Assembly (NCBI GenBank): GCA_026545225.1
Contig: CM048845.1
Coordinates: 122,391,033-122,455,032 of the forward strand
Origin: Cornus controversa
Lineage: Eukaryota > Streptophyta > Magnoliopsida > Cornales > Cornaceae
Direction of reading: 5' to 3'
Length of the DNA: 64,000 nt
Translations under genes and position numbers: made by a program
The notes under the pieces: model-generated
Database searches by the model: none
Told to the model about the DNA's origin: nothing
What the model saw: the letters and a program-made list of their open reading frames with translations, nothing else
In this document: positions 32,378 to 43,943 of the stretch, piece after piece
Numbering within the stretch: the first letter of the stretch is position 1
Layout: each line of letters starts with the position of its first letter

Positions 32378-34149
32378 TATGATTTTTATCAGTTCAATTG
32401 AAAGTTTTTGTGAAGCTATATGATTCTTTTGGAGTAGTTTAACTAATATTTTTATGATCTGGAGAACAAAGTCATATCTATATCGAAAATTTTCTCAATA
32501 TCACTACAGCTTTATAACATTTTGCATTCTTTCAAGTTGTTCATATAAACATGGGGTTGAAATGAAGAAAATAGAACTTATATAAACATGAAATGATGCT
32601 TTTATGAATTGACTTACAATGGCTCATAATCAATAATATGCTTATGAGGTCCATCGGTGAATGTATCTTCTAGACAGAATTTACTAGTTTTGTTGGGCTA
32701 GGTTTTCCTTCTTTTAATTAGGAACTATTTGAGCTTTCACAATTATAGTTTTAAAAATTTTTTTCTATTGAAATTTAGTTTTGTGTTGAAATTTTGGTCT
32801 TTCAAATCATGAGAAACTATTTACTGTGTCAGTGTTACGTCCAGAAATTGAAAGAGAAGTTTAATCTGGCCGCCTTAATTATTTTGTCAATCTATCCTTT
32901 TTCGTTATTAGTATCTTCAAAATTCCTCTACTAATATTAACGTTTGTTTGATAGAACATTTTATGTCTTATTATTTAATGGTATGGTTCCAAATACCTAA
33001 TAAAGTATACAAAAATTTGGATGATGCTACCAAAACTTTGAGATTCACAGTTAAATAGTTAATAATATGGCTGCTTGGAATATCACCTCATTTGGATTGT
33101 CACAAAGATAGCGAAGTACCATAAGTTGTCTCTGTTCATTCAAACAAAATCCATCATCTATACATGCACATATGTATACATTTATATGCATGTAAACATA
33201 GATAAATATTAATGAGAATTAGATATTATTCAAGAAGAAGATAGTCAAGTGTTTTCAATTAGTTTAATTATTATTATGATTTCTTTAATGTTGAATTTAA
33301 TATTGTGAACACATCGTCAATAGTAGGGCATAGACATTTGACCAACCAACAAATTCACTTATTTGGGAATAACTTGATTTGACTGGGTCCTCTCATTTCC
33401 GCAAGGAATCGGGTTTAATACATATTAAAGGACAATTCATTGATTTGCCTATCACAAATGAATTATAGGTCACTCATTAAATGCATTTAATATATTTGAA
33501 TAGACAAACACACTTTATTTCTTCAGTTTCTCTCTAAATCACATTTGGTTGACACATGTGCTCTAAAATGTTGGCATATAATTTATGATATAATTTTGAA
33601 TGAGTTACTCACATTTAAAAGAGATAAGAGAGCAATTTTTAAAGTAAGTTGTTGGAAAAATAAATGAACTAGTTAGGCCACCAACTAATCACTTAAGACA
33701 TTAATTAAGAGTGATGTCCATAATGTTGTGGGACTTTTATTATATGTATATTTGTTGTTCACAATATGCTATTATTTATTTCAAATCATATATTATAAAA
33801 TATTTATTTTAATTTGCATATGGTTTATTTCTTGAACCTTTTGAAGAGAAAAAAAATATAGTGGTATTCTTGTTGAGGTCTCAGAATAATCACTATGTAG
33901 TATTTGCAAATTATATTAAATGTTAATGTCTATTTGAGTCTAACCATGCCACTACTGAGTGGAACCATCATTGACCAAGACACTTTTATTATCTTATTAA
34001 TTCCATATTCTTAAAGAGATCTTTAATCACGGTTAACTAATTTGAACAATAAACATGTGATCGAGTCTTGCATCTTTTATTTCCTTACATTTCCATTTGT
34101 TAATTAATTTTGTTCCATTCTTACCATCCACAATCCCAGTACGCCATCT

Positions 34150-36870
34150 TTTCTAGGCTTGCACAATGTGAACCAAGTCACATTAGTTGTAGTAATTGCC
34201 AAGTCAGGAATACTCTATAAAAAATTTCTCAAAACTTGATTTACTTTCTCCGCTTGTCTACTTAACCCATTTGAATATATTTTGTCAATTCATTTAGGTC
34301 ATCTAGTTAAATTGTCCAGGTTAATGAAGATATGAATTTCAAGTAGAATAAAGGCATAAAATTTTGATTAATTACCTACATTAATTGTTTAACTTGTAAT
34401 AGTTAAGTGTTTAAACAACTTTTGGGTAGAATGTATTCTACCTACAACAAGAATGATAACCACTAAGAAGGGCTCTTGTCAGAATCCAATTAATTACAAG
34501 TTTGGCTTACCTTGATAAACTACTAAAGATTTTTATTTAGTTCATTTTATTTGTTGTTTGTTTCCACTAATTCTCTTGTTGCTCACTATTGTCAGTAAAA
34601 TGATTTTAATTAGTGATGACTGCTTGATAAGTGAAAATAAAAATATAATTCTTTTAAATTAATCTGAATTAAATGATGTGCTTCTATATAAACGTGGTAA
34701 TGAGGAGTAATGCAAGTAGCAGTATTGAGGAAGTTTTCTTATTATATTCTTTTGCATATATACTTTACATTCTATCAGTTATATTCATTTAGAAAGATCA
34801 ATAGGAGACTTTGTCCGTTATATAATGTGATTTTATTCTTTGTTCACTCTAATCTAATTTCTTCTTACCAAAGCCCTAATCCACATTACTCATCGACCTT
34901 TGCAAGCGATTTTGGGTTCATTTAGAGTCAATTTCAAGTTGTAGCAAGCTTCATCAACCGATTTGGATTATTTAGAGTCGATTTTGAGTTCTAGCAAGCT
35001 TCATCAATTGTTTTGGATCGCGACTAAAAGGTCAAATTTTTTCTTTTATATATTTTGGGAATTTTTCAAAACTATTGTTTCGGTTCTTGATTATTCTGTT
35101 GCAGATTTTTGTTTTATTTTTTATACTGATTCTTGTTTGGTCCATGACTGTATATGCTTGCTTGTGATTTGCTACCCAGATTCTCAAAATTCATGTATGT
35201 TTGTGGGTATATCTATATGTATATATAGGCGCACGATTGGCTTGCGATTTGGGCATTTCGAGTTCATTTTTGCTATCGATTTTGGTTAGGTTGATGTGTA
35301 TCAGTGTTTATTTGTCATTTGTCATTGAATGTGCATATTAATGGGGGTATATATATATGTAATTTTGCTAAGTGGAACTCTAGGTTTATCGCGACCAATT
35401 GAGTTATACAAACAGGTACTTCTGAATGTTAGTTTAGAATCTCTTGGTTGGCTATGCATGCCTCAATATATGTGCAGATTATGATATACTCATGTATACT
35501 AAATTATGTCTGCTTGACAGCTAGAAGCTTTGTATCCTGGTGTATATAAGAATGTTCATGAATATGGTAACCGATATTGCAAATGTGTAAGTTTGAATTA
35601 CCATTCCAGTAAAAGCCTATTTTGATATCTAATATTGTGGTTATTACACCAAATAGTGAATAATTTTGTTACTTATAGTGATATATTACAGGGCGTATTT
35701 GGAATGTGGTGCAAGCAAGTTAGACTTCTTGCAGCCTGATAGTTAGTTAGATTCATTCCATTCCAACTCAGCTTACAGACTGTTTACAATGGGTCCCTAT
35801 GAAGAATGGATACAAACATGGGATACGGACATCACACTAAAATAACTTGGCAATTTTTTAAAAAGTAGAACACTGACACAGTAGGTCGCAACAATAAAAT
35901 ACATATTTTTTTAACTAAAAGTTTTATTATATAAAATAAATAAATTTTACAATTGTACTATGAAATTTGTAATTCAATATTCATATAACTTTAATCACAT
36001 GTCAGCATGTCGCACAGACAAAACCATAACATAAGACGATATGTATATTTGTATGTGTTTCTTTCTGTATGTATGTAGAAATTTATATATATATATATAT
36101 GAACACAAATTGATGACCTCTCCTATTCCTATATCCACTCCTTAAATAAAAACTCCAAAGAAAGCCTCTTGAACCAATCTCTATTAGCCTCACTAATGGA
36201 ATACTTATAATACTCACCAATCTCTATCAGACTTGAGAAAATGAATTATAAATACTTATAAAAAAATAAACAAAATTTATTTTGCAATAGAAAATGCAAG
36301 GCTGAAAAGAGGCTCTGGTGTGGTTTTGATATGCAAAAGCTAAAGGTACATAAATAATTGCAATATATAAAGCAGTCGAGTAAAAATTACCACTCAATGA
36401 TAAATTCTATATATGAAATGTTATTTTTTTTTAAGTGAAACAAGTATCTATTATTTAGTAGATCTTGACAATCCAAACTTTGTGAGCTATTGTTAATTGG
36501 GCCTATTTTGTAACTTGAACATAAACAATTTATGTCCACCTATACGAGGAAAGGATGGATTTGTTGCCGGCAGCCATCATAGGAGCATCTAGAACTCCAT
36601 ACCATGATGAATTTTTCTTTTTTCACATTTTTTTGCCTCAAGATTATCCACTTGAATGACCTGTAAGTTATTTAGTTTTGTGCTCTAGTTCTTATTCATT
36701 GATATAATCTTTTCTAGGCTTGCACAATGCAAACCAAGCCACCTTAGATGTAGTCAGGAACACTCCGACTCAGGCCACTTTTGCATATATACTCCTTATC
36801 CTATCAGTTATATTCATTTAGGAAGATCATTAGGAAGCTTTATCTATTATATAATTTGCTTCTATTCTGA
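34150..36870. repeat. Internal direct duplication within the CACTA element
   Basis: The block TCTTTTCTAGGCTTGCACAA (about 34149) recurs at about 36709, followed in both by similar ACCAAG(T/C)CAC text. The block TCAGTTATATTCATTTAG (about 34778) recurs at about 36806 with the same flanking TTGCATATATACT. In the second copy the two blocks lie much closer together. Confidence 0.6.
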
Positions 36871-39800
36871 AACAAAAACAAAGAGGGACTTATTGTTTTC
36901 TGCTGTTCTTTCGATCTCTGTTTTGTTCTTTATTTGAACCAAAAAGTAATCTTCCAACTAAATTGCTTAGACAATTAGGCAACTAAATTGATCTTTTCTC
37001 TCTTTGTTCTCTTTTTCTATTTGTTTAGGCTTTACTTTTAAGTGTTTTCCCACATCGATCCTACCTGATCTTGACAACCTTACTTTAAATGGCTAGATAT
37101 AAATTGCTTGATACCATGTTTATAATGGTGAAACTTATCATGCCACTAACATCACTTTTTTGCTTAATAGCTTTGGGTAATATCATTACCTTACATTACA
37201 ACAATGATCTCTCACCTTTGAAACTAGGCATGAATTAGTCTTGTCAAAGATGTGGATTGCTTGGCTTTCTTGTTTGTCCCTAAAGATGAATTCTCTTGAT
37301 TTCTTCAGGGTTAATAAAAGTTAGTAGGCAGATAATTCACTTTGTACTCATTGTTTTAGGAGAAGTTGGTATTTTAGGCGAAGTAGAAAATATTTTTTCG
37401 TGATATAAGTCCTTTGTTCTTTTAAGCATGCAGTGAGGATGAGGTTTAGAACTTACAATAGCTTAGATGTTGGAAGATATATGATACTTGTGGAATGACG
37501 TATAGGTTTTGCAATGTTATTATTTCAGCAAAGCTAGTAAAATTCATATTCCAGTTGGATTAATAATAGTGTGTGTTTTGACACTATTTTAATACAAATG
37601 TGAAAAAAAATACATCCCCTGAACACCTTATAAAGTGTAATATTGGATCAATTACTCTACCATAGGGATCCTTATAATCTATTTTCTTTGGGTGATACAA
37701 ACCAAGAAGTTTAATTGATTGAATAAGCACAAATCTACTCGCAAATATTGTTTTATTTATTTCTAGGACACAAAATATTGTACATATATAATGACAGCCA
37801 TAAACATCATTTCCATGGGCTTGCACAAAGCATCCAAGCTTGTAATCTTATATCTAGTAATGCTCTGCTATCTATCTTAACTCAGATCATATGGAAAAGG
37901 CCCTACTAAATCTTTACAGTTTTAAGTCTTTTGGGACTACTAAACCTAATCTTTGACATTATTAGCACTACTATCCCACTCAAACCAGGATTCATAATCA
38001 GTAACAGATTTGATTAACACTCTAAGCATCTCATTATAATGATTCAAATGATCATTCTAATGTGTTTTAGTTGTTATTGAAAGATGATGGGTACTGGTGT
38101 ACTTGTTGGATAATGTTGTGTGAATTTGTTAGTGATGTGTTTGAGTTTCTTTTATGTTTGGTAATTTGCTACACATTATGCTGAATAAATAATCTAATGT
38201 CTAATGATTAATCCCACTCAAATATGTGAATTAGCATAATGGACTTAATCATGGTGAAATAAGTGACTTTATATGAGGTTTAGGTAGAGTAATTAAGTCT
38301 CGATGTAAACTTTGAGTTTTATCGTTTGTCTTGGATATCAAAAGTTGGCCACACCATTAATAAATCAATTAGGCCATATGAATTCTTGATGCAATGAAAA
38401 TATAGTCTAATTATTTATGTTTTCTGGTATACTTGTATGGTGACAAGTATAACCTAGAATACCGCCGAAGGCTAGGTTAGTTTGTTACTAGATTTTTTAG
38501 CATCCTACATAGATGAAAGATACATTAAAAAAAATTTTCTTCACAGATTTTAAGTTAGAGGTGTCAAAGGCAATCTTGAAATTTTTTTCCACCATGTAAG
38601 AAGTGTGTCTTATGACAGTGATAACTTTAACCAAGGCAATGTGTGACCACATCTGGTGGGGACTCATATAATTTGTCAAGTCATCAATTTTATCAGAACA
38701 GTCTATCTTTTGTACAGGCACCTCATGGTTGGCTACTTGAACTCTTTTTAAATGACATTCATGATTCACCAATTTTGAACTATGAATAGTGTGCATGCTG
38801 GATTATCGACGTTTCTATCTAATACTTTGTTTCTTTCTACAACATCGTTTCTATCTCCACTTAAGTTAGTTCTATTTGGTCATTTGTTTACTTTACTATT
38901 TTTTTTTAAAATTTTTCCTTTCAAGTTCTTGGCATTATTAGCATACTGAAATTGAGATTTGTGTGATGCAGCTAATTACTTGAATTTTGCATAGCTTAAT
39001 GTCTACCATGGACAATGAGATGGGAAAACTGTTGGAAAATTTGAATGTCAACAATGTGAAGATCGACGTATTGGAGCGAGGAGTGCTAGCTTTTTAAATT
39101 GAATGATAATTGCGCATTGATGAATTGTTCAACAAGAGTGCTAGAAAATTGATAATGTTTTTGACAAATGGATTTCTTTTTTTCTTTTTTTTTGGCACGA
39201 TGAACATTGATTAATTGTGAAAATGTATCTCTTTAATCTTTTGATATGTATAATGGTGTATTTCAATATGTTAGTTTACTTATTGGAATTAAGTGAGATT
39301 TGTTATTGTATTTTGTTGTAATTGTTGAAATACAGGTTATATGCGGATGATTAGGTAGCATTTGAGGGTGCTTTATTAAAAAAAAATGATATGTTATTAA
39401 CAGGGAGTAACAAACTCCGTAAATAAAAATGTCGTCAATATTTAAATGTATTAACGAGGGTCAGGTACGACGTAAATGAATTATTAACGAGAGATTATGC
39501 ACATCGTAAATAATTTTATTCTGTAGACAAAAAACTCTTTGTCGAGGAATATTTTATCTTTTTACGAGAGGCCAGATATGACGTAAATTAATTATTAACA
39601 GGGGAATTTACATATCGTAAATAAATTTATTACGTAGACAATATATATATTGACAAGGAATATTTTACTTTTTTACGAGATTTATTTTCTCTTGTAAAAA
39701 GTTAAGAGTATTTATGGGACCGTAATAGACGTGGGCATGGTGTGCGCCGTAAATGACTTTTCACAACATTTTTGGCCTCTCGTAAAAGGCCTTCTTTCTT

Positions 39801-40588
39801 ATAGTGGTGGATGGGTTGATACAGTACATCATTGTTTTATTTTTGGGACAGGAGATTAGATGGTAAAATGGTACATCTGTATATATCTTTATATTTTATT
39901 GTCCCTCATATAGAGGATATGTTTATCAGTTCTCTGTGAGTGGTAGTAGAGGGAACTTGCTCATGGGTTTAACCCACTTTATTAATATTTCAAGTCCCAG
40001 ATCGGTTCCAACTCGAGGTTAGAGTTTTGTAGAGCGTGGCATTTACCTATTCATAACGGACTTCAGTGTAGGGACTTAATTCTCCTTTATTATTTTGAAA
40101 CACTGTCATAAGATATTTATCTTTGTTCTTTTTGGCTAAGGGGTCCTTGAGTTACGGGATTTCCAAGTTGTAATGTTCAGACTCATTTTTTTTTTTTTAA
40201 TTTTATTATCTCAGATAGATTTTCCTTTCGGCATTTATTATTTTCTTTCTATTGTCATTTGTATTATGTGTTTGTGTGCTATCAGTTGTAGGTACTTCTT
40301 GTGTTTTATGTGTGAGACTGACCACCTCATGTGTGAAATTATAGGGGGTATTTCAAGAACAAAGATATTGTTTTTTTTAGTCATCTCTGTCAGAATTGCA
40401 CAGAGAGACACTGATTTTTTTGTTTTTTTTGAAACCTAGCGTTCTAAGTCATCTATGTCCAAATGGAAAAGAGAAAAAAATAGAAAAGCCAATGATACAA
40501 AAAGAAAGAAAAAAAGAAAGACAAAAACTAAGAAGAAAAAAAAAACTCACGTTAGCTCTCCAACTTTAACTTTGACGCTCTGATATCA

Positions 40589-40811
40589 TGTCAAAGATAT
40601 AAGCTAAATTAAAAGAACTATTAGAGAGAGAGAAATATAATCTCTATTTTAATATCGCAAAGGGTGATTACAATCTTAATATATAGTATTCTCAAGACAT
40701 AAAATAAAAAAAATAACAATATATATATAGAAACATAAATTATGCTCCTAATTAAAGAATAATTGATCAAACCTCTAATCAAGCAATAGTTGGCTATTAG
40801 CGGTCACAACA
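40589..40811 (-). mobile_element. Copia 5' LTR
   Basis: 223 bp, starting TGTTGTGACC (40811) and ending TCTTTGACA (40589) on the minus strand. It is followed directly by the primer site TGATATCAGAG (40588-40578). No second copy is present. Confidence 0.72.
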
Positions 40812-41150
40812 ACCACGAATTGATATAATTAGAGGTTAATTGTAATCACATGAAATCCAAAGAATGCTGCTTATATATATATATATATATATATATAGAT
40901 AAATTATCAAAGAAAGTACATCCTATTATCCATATCACTGAGAAAATGAATGACTTGAGGTGAGAGAACTACATAAGAGAGCTCTCTTCTTTGTTCAAAG
41001 GAAAAACAAAACACCAGCTCTTCAAGAAGAGCATCACAAAATTCAATCTGAAAGGGAAAAGAAAAAACAAACTAATAAAGTACTAAAAATCCGATTTAAG
41101 CACCAAAATTGAGCTGATCAGACTGATTTGATCAGAGTGGATCATTTGCT

Positions 41151-41558
41151 TCACTTGTTCATTCCAGTGGCATCCTTTACTGCATCAGCAGCACCTTGTG
41201 CCTTCTCCCTCAGTTGCTGACCAGTCTGTCAACAATACCACATACATATATATATATATGCATCAATATTTTAGAAAACAATCGTAAATTCAATAATGTG
41301 AGGCTCATAAGAGTGTTATATATATGTGTGTCTGTGTGTAAATTTGAACCTCCTGCATTGATTCCCTAGCAGATTGGGCAGCGTTCGAAGCCTTGTCTAC
41401 CATCTGGTTAGTCTTCTCCTGAAAAAAAAGAAAACGCAGTATTAACAAATCACTGTCACATTTTTCTACCTTGGTAATATATATGAACTTAAATATACCG
41501 TAGCTTGGCCCTTGGCCTCGCCGGCTTGGTAGTTCTGATTCAAATTTGATTGGTTCAT
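41151..41558 (-). CDS. KIN2/LEA-like small stress protein, copy 5
   Basis: Exons 41558-41499, 41418-41350 and 41225-41151 (minus), phase-0 GT-AG introns of 80 and 124 bp, product 67 residues. Exon 2 reads TNQMVDKAS (A-to-V against the others); exon 3 reads TGQQLREKAQGAADAVKD and ends ATGMNK. The open frame, conserved splice sites, TATA box and G-box suggest an active gene. It is the copy nearest to the TBC gene, separated by about 5.5 kb of mostly inserted DNA. Function as a KIN/LEA stress protein is inferred from similarity. Confidence 0.87.
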
Positions 41559-41654
41559 ATTTGGGTTGCTTTGGGAAATAGATAGACACACTTGACAATG
41601 GAGGTTCAGAAACTCAAACACTTCGGTGATGCATAGATGATGATCTTAAAGGGT

Positions 41655-41716
41655 ATTTATAGTTCTTGGAACAAGGCCATTGCCTGACACATGTAATACA
41701 AAGCCATATGCACGTG
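41655..41716 (-). promoter_or_regulatory. KIN copy 5 promoter: TATA box and shifted G-box
   Basis: TATAAAT on the minus strand at 41661-41655; CACGTG at 41711-41716, at the same place as in copy 4. Confidence 0.55.
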
Positions 41717-42974
41717 AGACACATGTCACTCTATGGTTGAAGATGGAAGGTTTCGGCCATTTGACCAGGAGGGCTTTTGTGCATAAAAATACTACTACTT
41801 CGATCAATTCACGGTTGATCAGAAATTCTTGGGTTTTTAACTGATTGTCTTAACTGGGTTAGACTGATGAATATCATTGCAGAAAATGAAAATGTAGTGC
41901 TTGATTAACCACTAGTAAATGCTCCTGTCAATGGTTTTTAATCTTTAACTAATGTTTTACTTTTTGCTTTTCCTTAATAAGTGCTCCTGTCAATGGTGCC
42001 CAAAAAATAAAAATAGATGTAATACTTCAAGTTTTTTTCCTCTACTTGTTTGTTTATTTTCTTTATTTTATTTTAAGAAAGGGAGATTCTAAATGTACTC
42101 TACTTTTAATGTGAAATGACATTATTGTCTTTGATTCATTTCATTAAAATCAAGTATTAAGGGCATTTATGTCATTTGATGTAAGAAAAAAAATAAGAGA
42201 AGTGCATTTATAAAGTTATGGAGGGCATATGTATGTCTCTTTACCAAAATACTTAACCCTGATAATTTTAGGGCCACAACTTGATAAACAATCAAGGATA
42301 ACTAGTTTTGTGTTCAAAATATACTCAAAAGATAATTATGTACTCAAAAACAGCAACCAGTGACATGGGAGAGTCAAAGTCGAAAAGAGATTTCTAGCTT
42401 TTTTTTTTTTTTTCTTTTCTTTCTTTCTTTCATTCCAAATCGTGCAATGAGACTAATCCAAAAACAAAAAAAAAGTCCATGAAACAATCATCTCACATGA
42501 CTCCTATGTATCAAGGCTTGTGGTTTAGTGATATTTTTGACTTCGATTCTTTTTATTGGAGGAGTGAATTAAACTTACACGAGTACTATATTTCGATTTA
42601 CCTGACGCACATGACTTGTGGAAGTATTGCGTATGCTTAGAAGAGACCATCTCACCCAAAAAGTTAAAATACCTCCTGTCAATAAATAAAAATAAATAAA
42701 TAAAAAGCATAACTCCTATGTGATAAAAAGAATAGTTTGTAATTGTTCACATGCATAAGATTAGTTAGAAGTGAAAATAAAGTAAATGAAAGAATAGTGT
42801 AAATTTTTCATCATATTTAAATGAAAGAGGAAAAACAACCTTAAGTCACCCAATTTTTTTAAATAAGTACTGCTTTTGCTCCATCTTTCTCTATGTGATA
42901 TAAAATTTGATACTTTTGGCAATGGTTTAGTTTGAAAAATATTGCAAGGAGAATAAAAAAGAAAAAGAAAAAGG

Positions 42975-43108
42975 ACTATGCTACTCAGGTAGAATAGCTA
43001 GGTAGAAACTTTTACATCCATAGGATGCATGTGATGGAATCCACCACATGCATCCAATGAATGTAAATGTTTAGGTCTAACTATTCTGTCTAACAATCAT
43101 GTTTCAAA
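42975..43108. mobile_element. Small fold-back MITE
   Basis: Near-complete palindrome of about 125 bp. Left arm: AGGTAGAATAGCTAGGTAGA then TTTACATCCATAGGATGCAT; right arm, reverse-complemented: TTAGACAGAATAGTTAGACC then TTTACATTCATTGGATGCAT. The loop is about ten bases (GATGGAATCC). It would form a long hairpin if transcribed. Confidence 0.7.
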
Positions 43109-43125
43109 GAAAAATATTTCTATGC

Positions 43126-43490
43126 TTAGGTTGGTAGGAAGGAAAGAAGAGGGGTGGAGGGAAGATAAGAGGAGATGAGTAAATTTTTTTCGTTTGACAA
43201 AGAAAAAGCAAGGAGAGAAGAGAAAATAGGGTGGATGAGTGGCTCATCCACTATCTTTCACAAATTTTCATCCTTTCAGGAAAGACAAGAAGGAAGAAAG
43301 ACGAGGCTATTAAAAATATTTTAAATTATAAAACTATCCTTATGATTTTTTTTGATAAATCCAAACAAACAAATAGTGATGGGTATAATAGTAAAAATAA
43401 ATTAAAACTCTTTCTTCCCTTCTATCCTAACAAGCAAACTTTTTTCTTAGGATATCTCATCTATCCATTCTTCTCTTTCATCCAACGAAA
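43126..43490. mobile_element. Possible MITE with purine-rich and pyrimidine-rich arms
   Basis: The left side is purine-rich (GGTAGGAAGGAAAGAAGAGG). The right side is its rough complement (TCTTTCTTCCCTTCTATCC). No clear target duplication was found. An 88-codon frame here has no motifs. Confidence 0.35.
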
Positions 43491-43503
43491 TAATTAAAAA
43501 AAT

Positions 43504-43910
43504 GATAAATTACACTGACCTCACCTGTAAATAGTGAAATAACAAATAACTCCCCTGTGTTTTCAAAAATAACACTGCACCCCTATCAGAGTTGTCGGAG
43601 ACCCAAAATGGTGAAATGTCCAATATATCCATGTATGATTTACTATTTTTTAATTGTAAAAAACTTGTTATGTTAAAATTCTAAATTAACCTTATCATCT
43701 TATGTCATATCGTCTCCTTCGAACTAGAGTTCCTGTAATTTCATTTTCCTTCGCTCTCTCCTCCGGCATTCATTGGCGTCACTCCATCTCATTTCTCTCT
43801 CGCTTTCAAGTTGTTCCCTTCATCTTCTTCTGTCACTTTCCTTCAATAAGTTGATCGAAAGAAAAGAACCCAGATCAATGTATATATATATACTGCACTA
43901 TAAATTATAT

Positions 43911-43943
<33 letters not shown>

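Larger units (their letters stand above)
28810..39806. mobile_element. CACTA (En/Spm) transposon, 11.0 kb, no transposase recognised
   Basis: Left end CACTACAAGAAAAGTGGG (28810), right end, reverse-complemented, CACTATAAGAAAGAAGG (39806). The 3-bp target duplication is GTG (28807-28809 and 39807-39809). Both the CACTA termini and a 3-bp duplication are diagnostic. Subterminal repeats are evident: TTTCACGACACTCCTACTA-type motifs on the left, ACGTAAAT/TCGTAAA motifs on the right (39410-39790). The interior is AT-rich with only short frames; no TNP2-type transposase was recognised, so the element is probably non-autonomous. Internal duplicated blocks and isolated exon-like pieces are noted separately. 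Confidence 0.88.
26890..40355 (+). mobile_element. Solo LTR, about 2.47 kb, interrupted by a CACTA transposon
   Basis: The left part, 26890-28809, starts TGTAATACCCTG; the right part, 39807-40355, ends GGGGGTATTTCA, whose reverse complement TGAAATACCCCC mirrors the start. Identical 5-bp flanks AGAAC lie at 26885-26889 and 40356-40360. Removing the CACTA element and one GTG leaves 2466 bp, a plausible large LTR. No gag or pol lies inside, so it is read as a solo LTR. A GC-rich patch (27960-28090) stands out from the AT-rich surroundings, and imperfect GATTGCCTAATACCTAA repeats lie at 28590-28760. Family undetermined; chromovirus-type LTRs often start TGTAATACCC. Confidence 0.7.
24206..40811 (-). 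mobile_element. Ty1/copia remnant, 3' truncated and split by two insertions
   Basis: On the minus strand: 5' LTR 40811-40589, primer site TGATATCAGAGCG directly after it, 5' leader 40576-40356, [solo LTR insert], gag with a CCHC knuckle 26889-26442, [TRIM array 2], protease region 24401-about 24206, then lost. The pieces come together if the inserts are removed. The span between LTR and zinc knuckle is short (about 430 bp without inserts), so gag is internally deleted. The element lies in duplication unit 5, just beyond AATTGATATAATTAG. Confidence 0.8.
40815..42905 (-). repeat. Segmental duplication unit 5 (KIN2-like gene and flanks)
   Basis: Starts at GAATTGATATAATTAG next to the copia LTR. 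It includes the gene, promoter, the CTCCTGTCAATGGT repeats also found in unit 3, and the AGTCAAAGTCGAAA and CATTCCAAAT blocks of unit 2. It shows empty sites for the SINE and the composite TRIM of unit 3. Confidence 0.82.
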
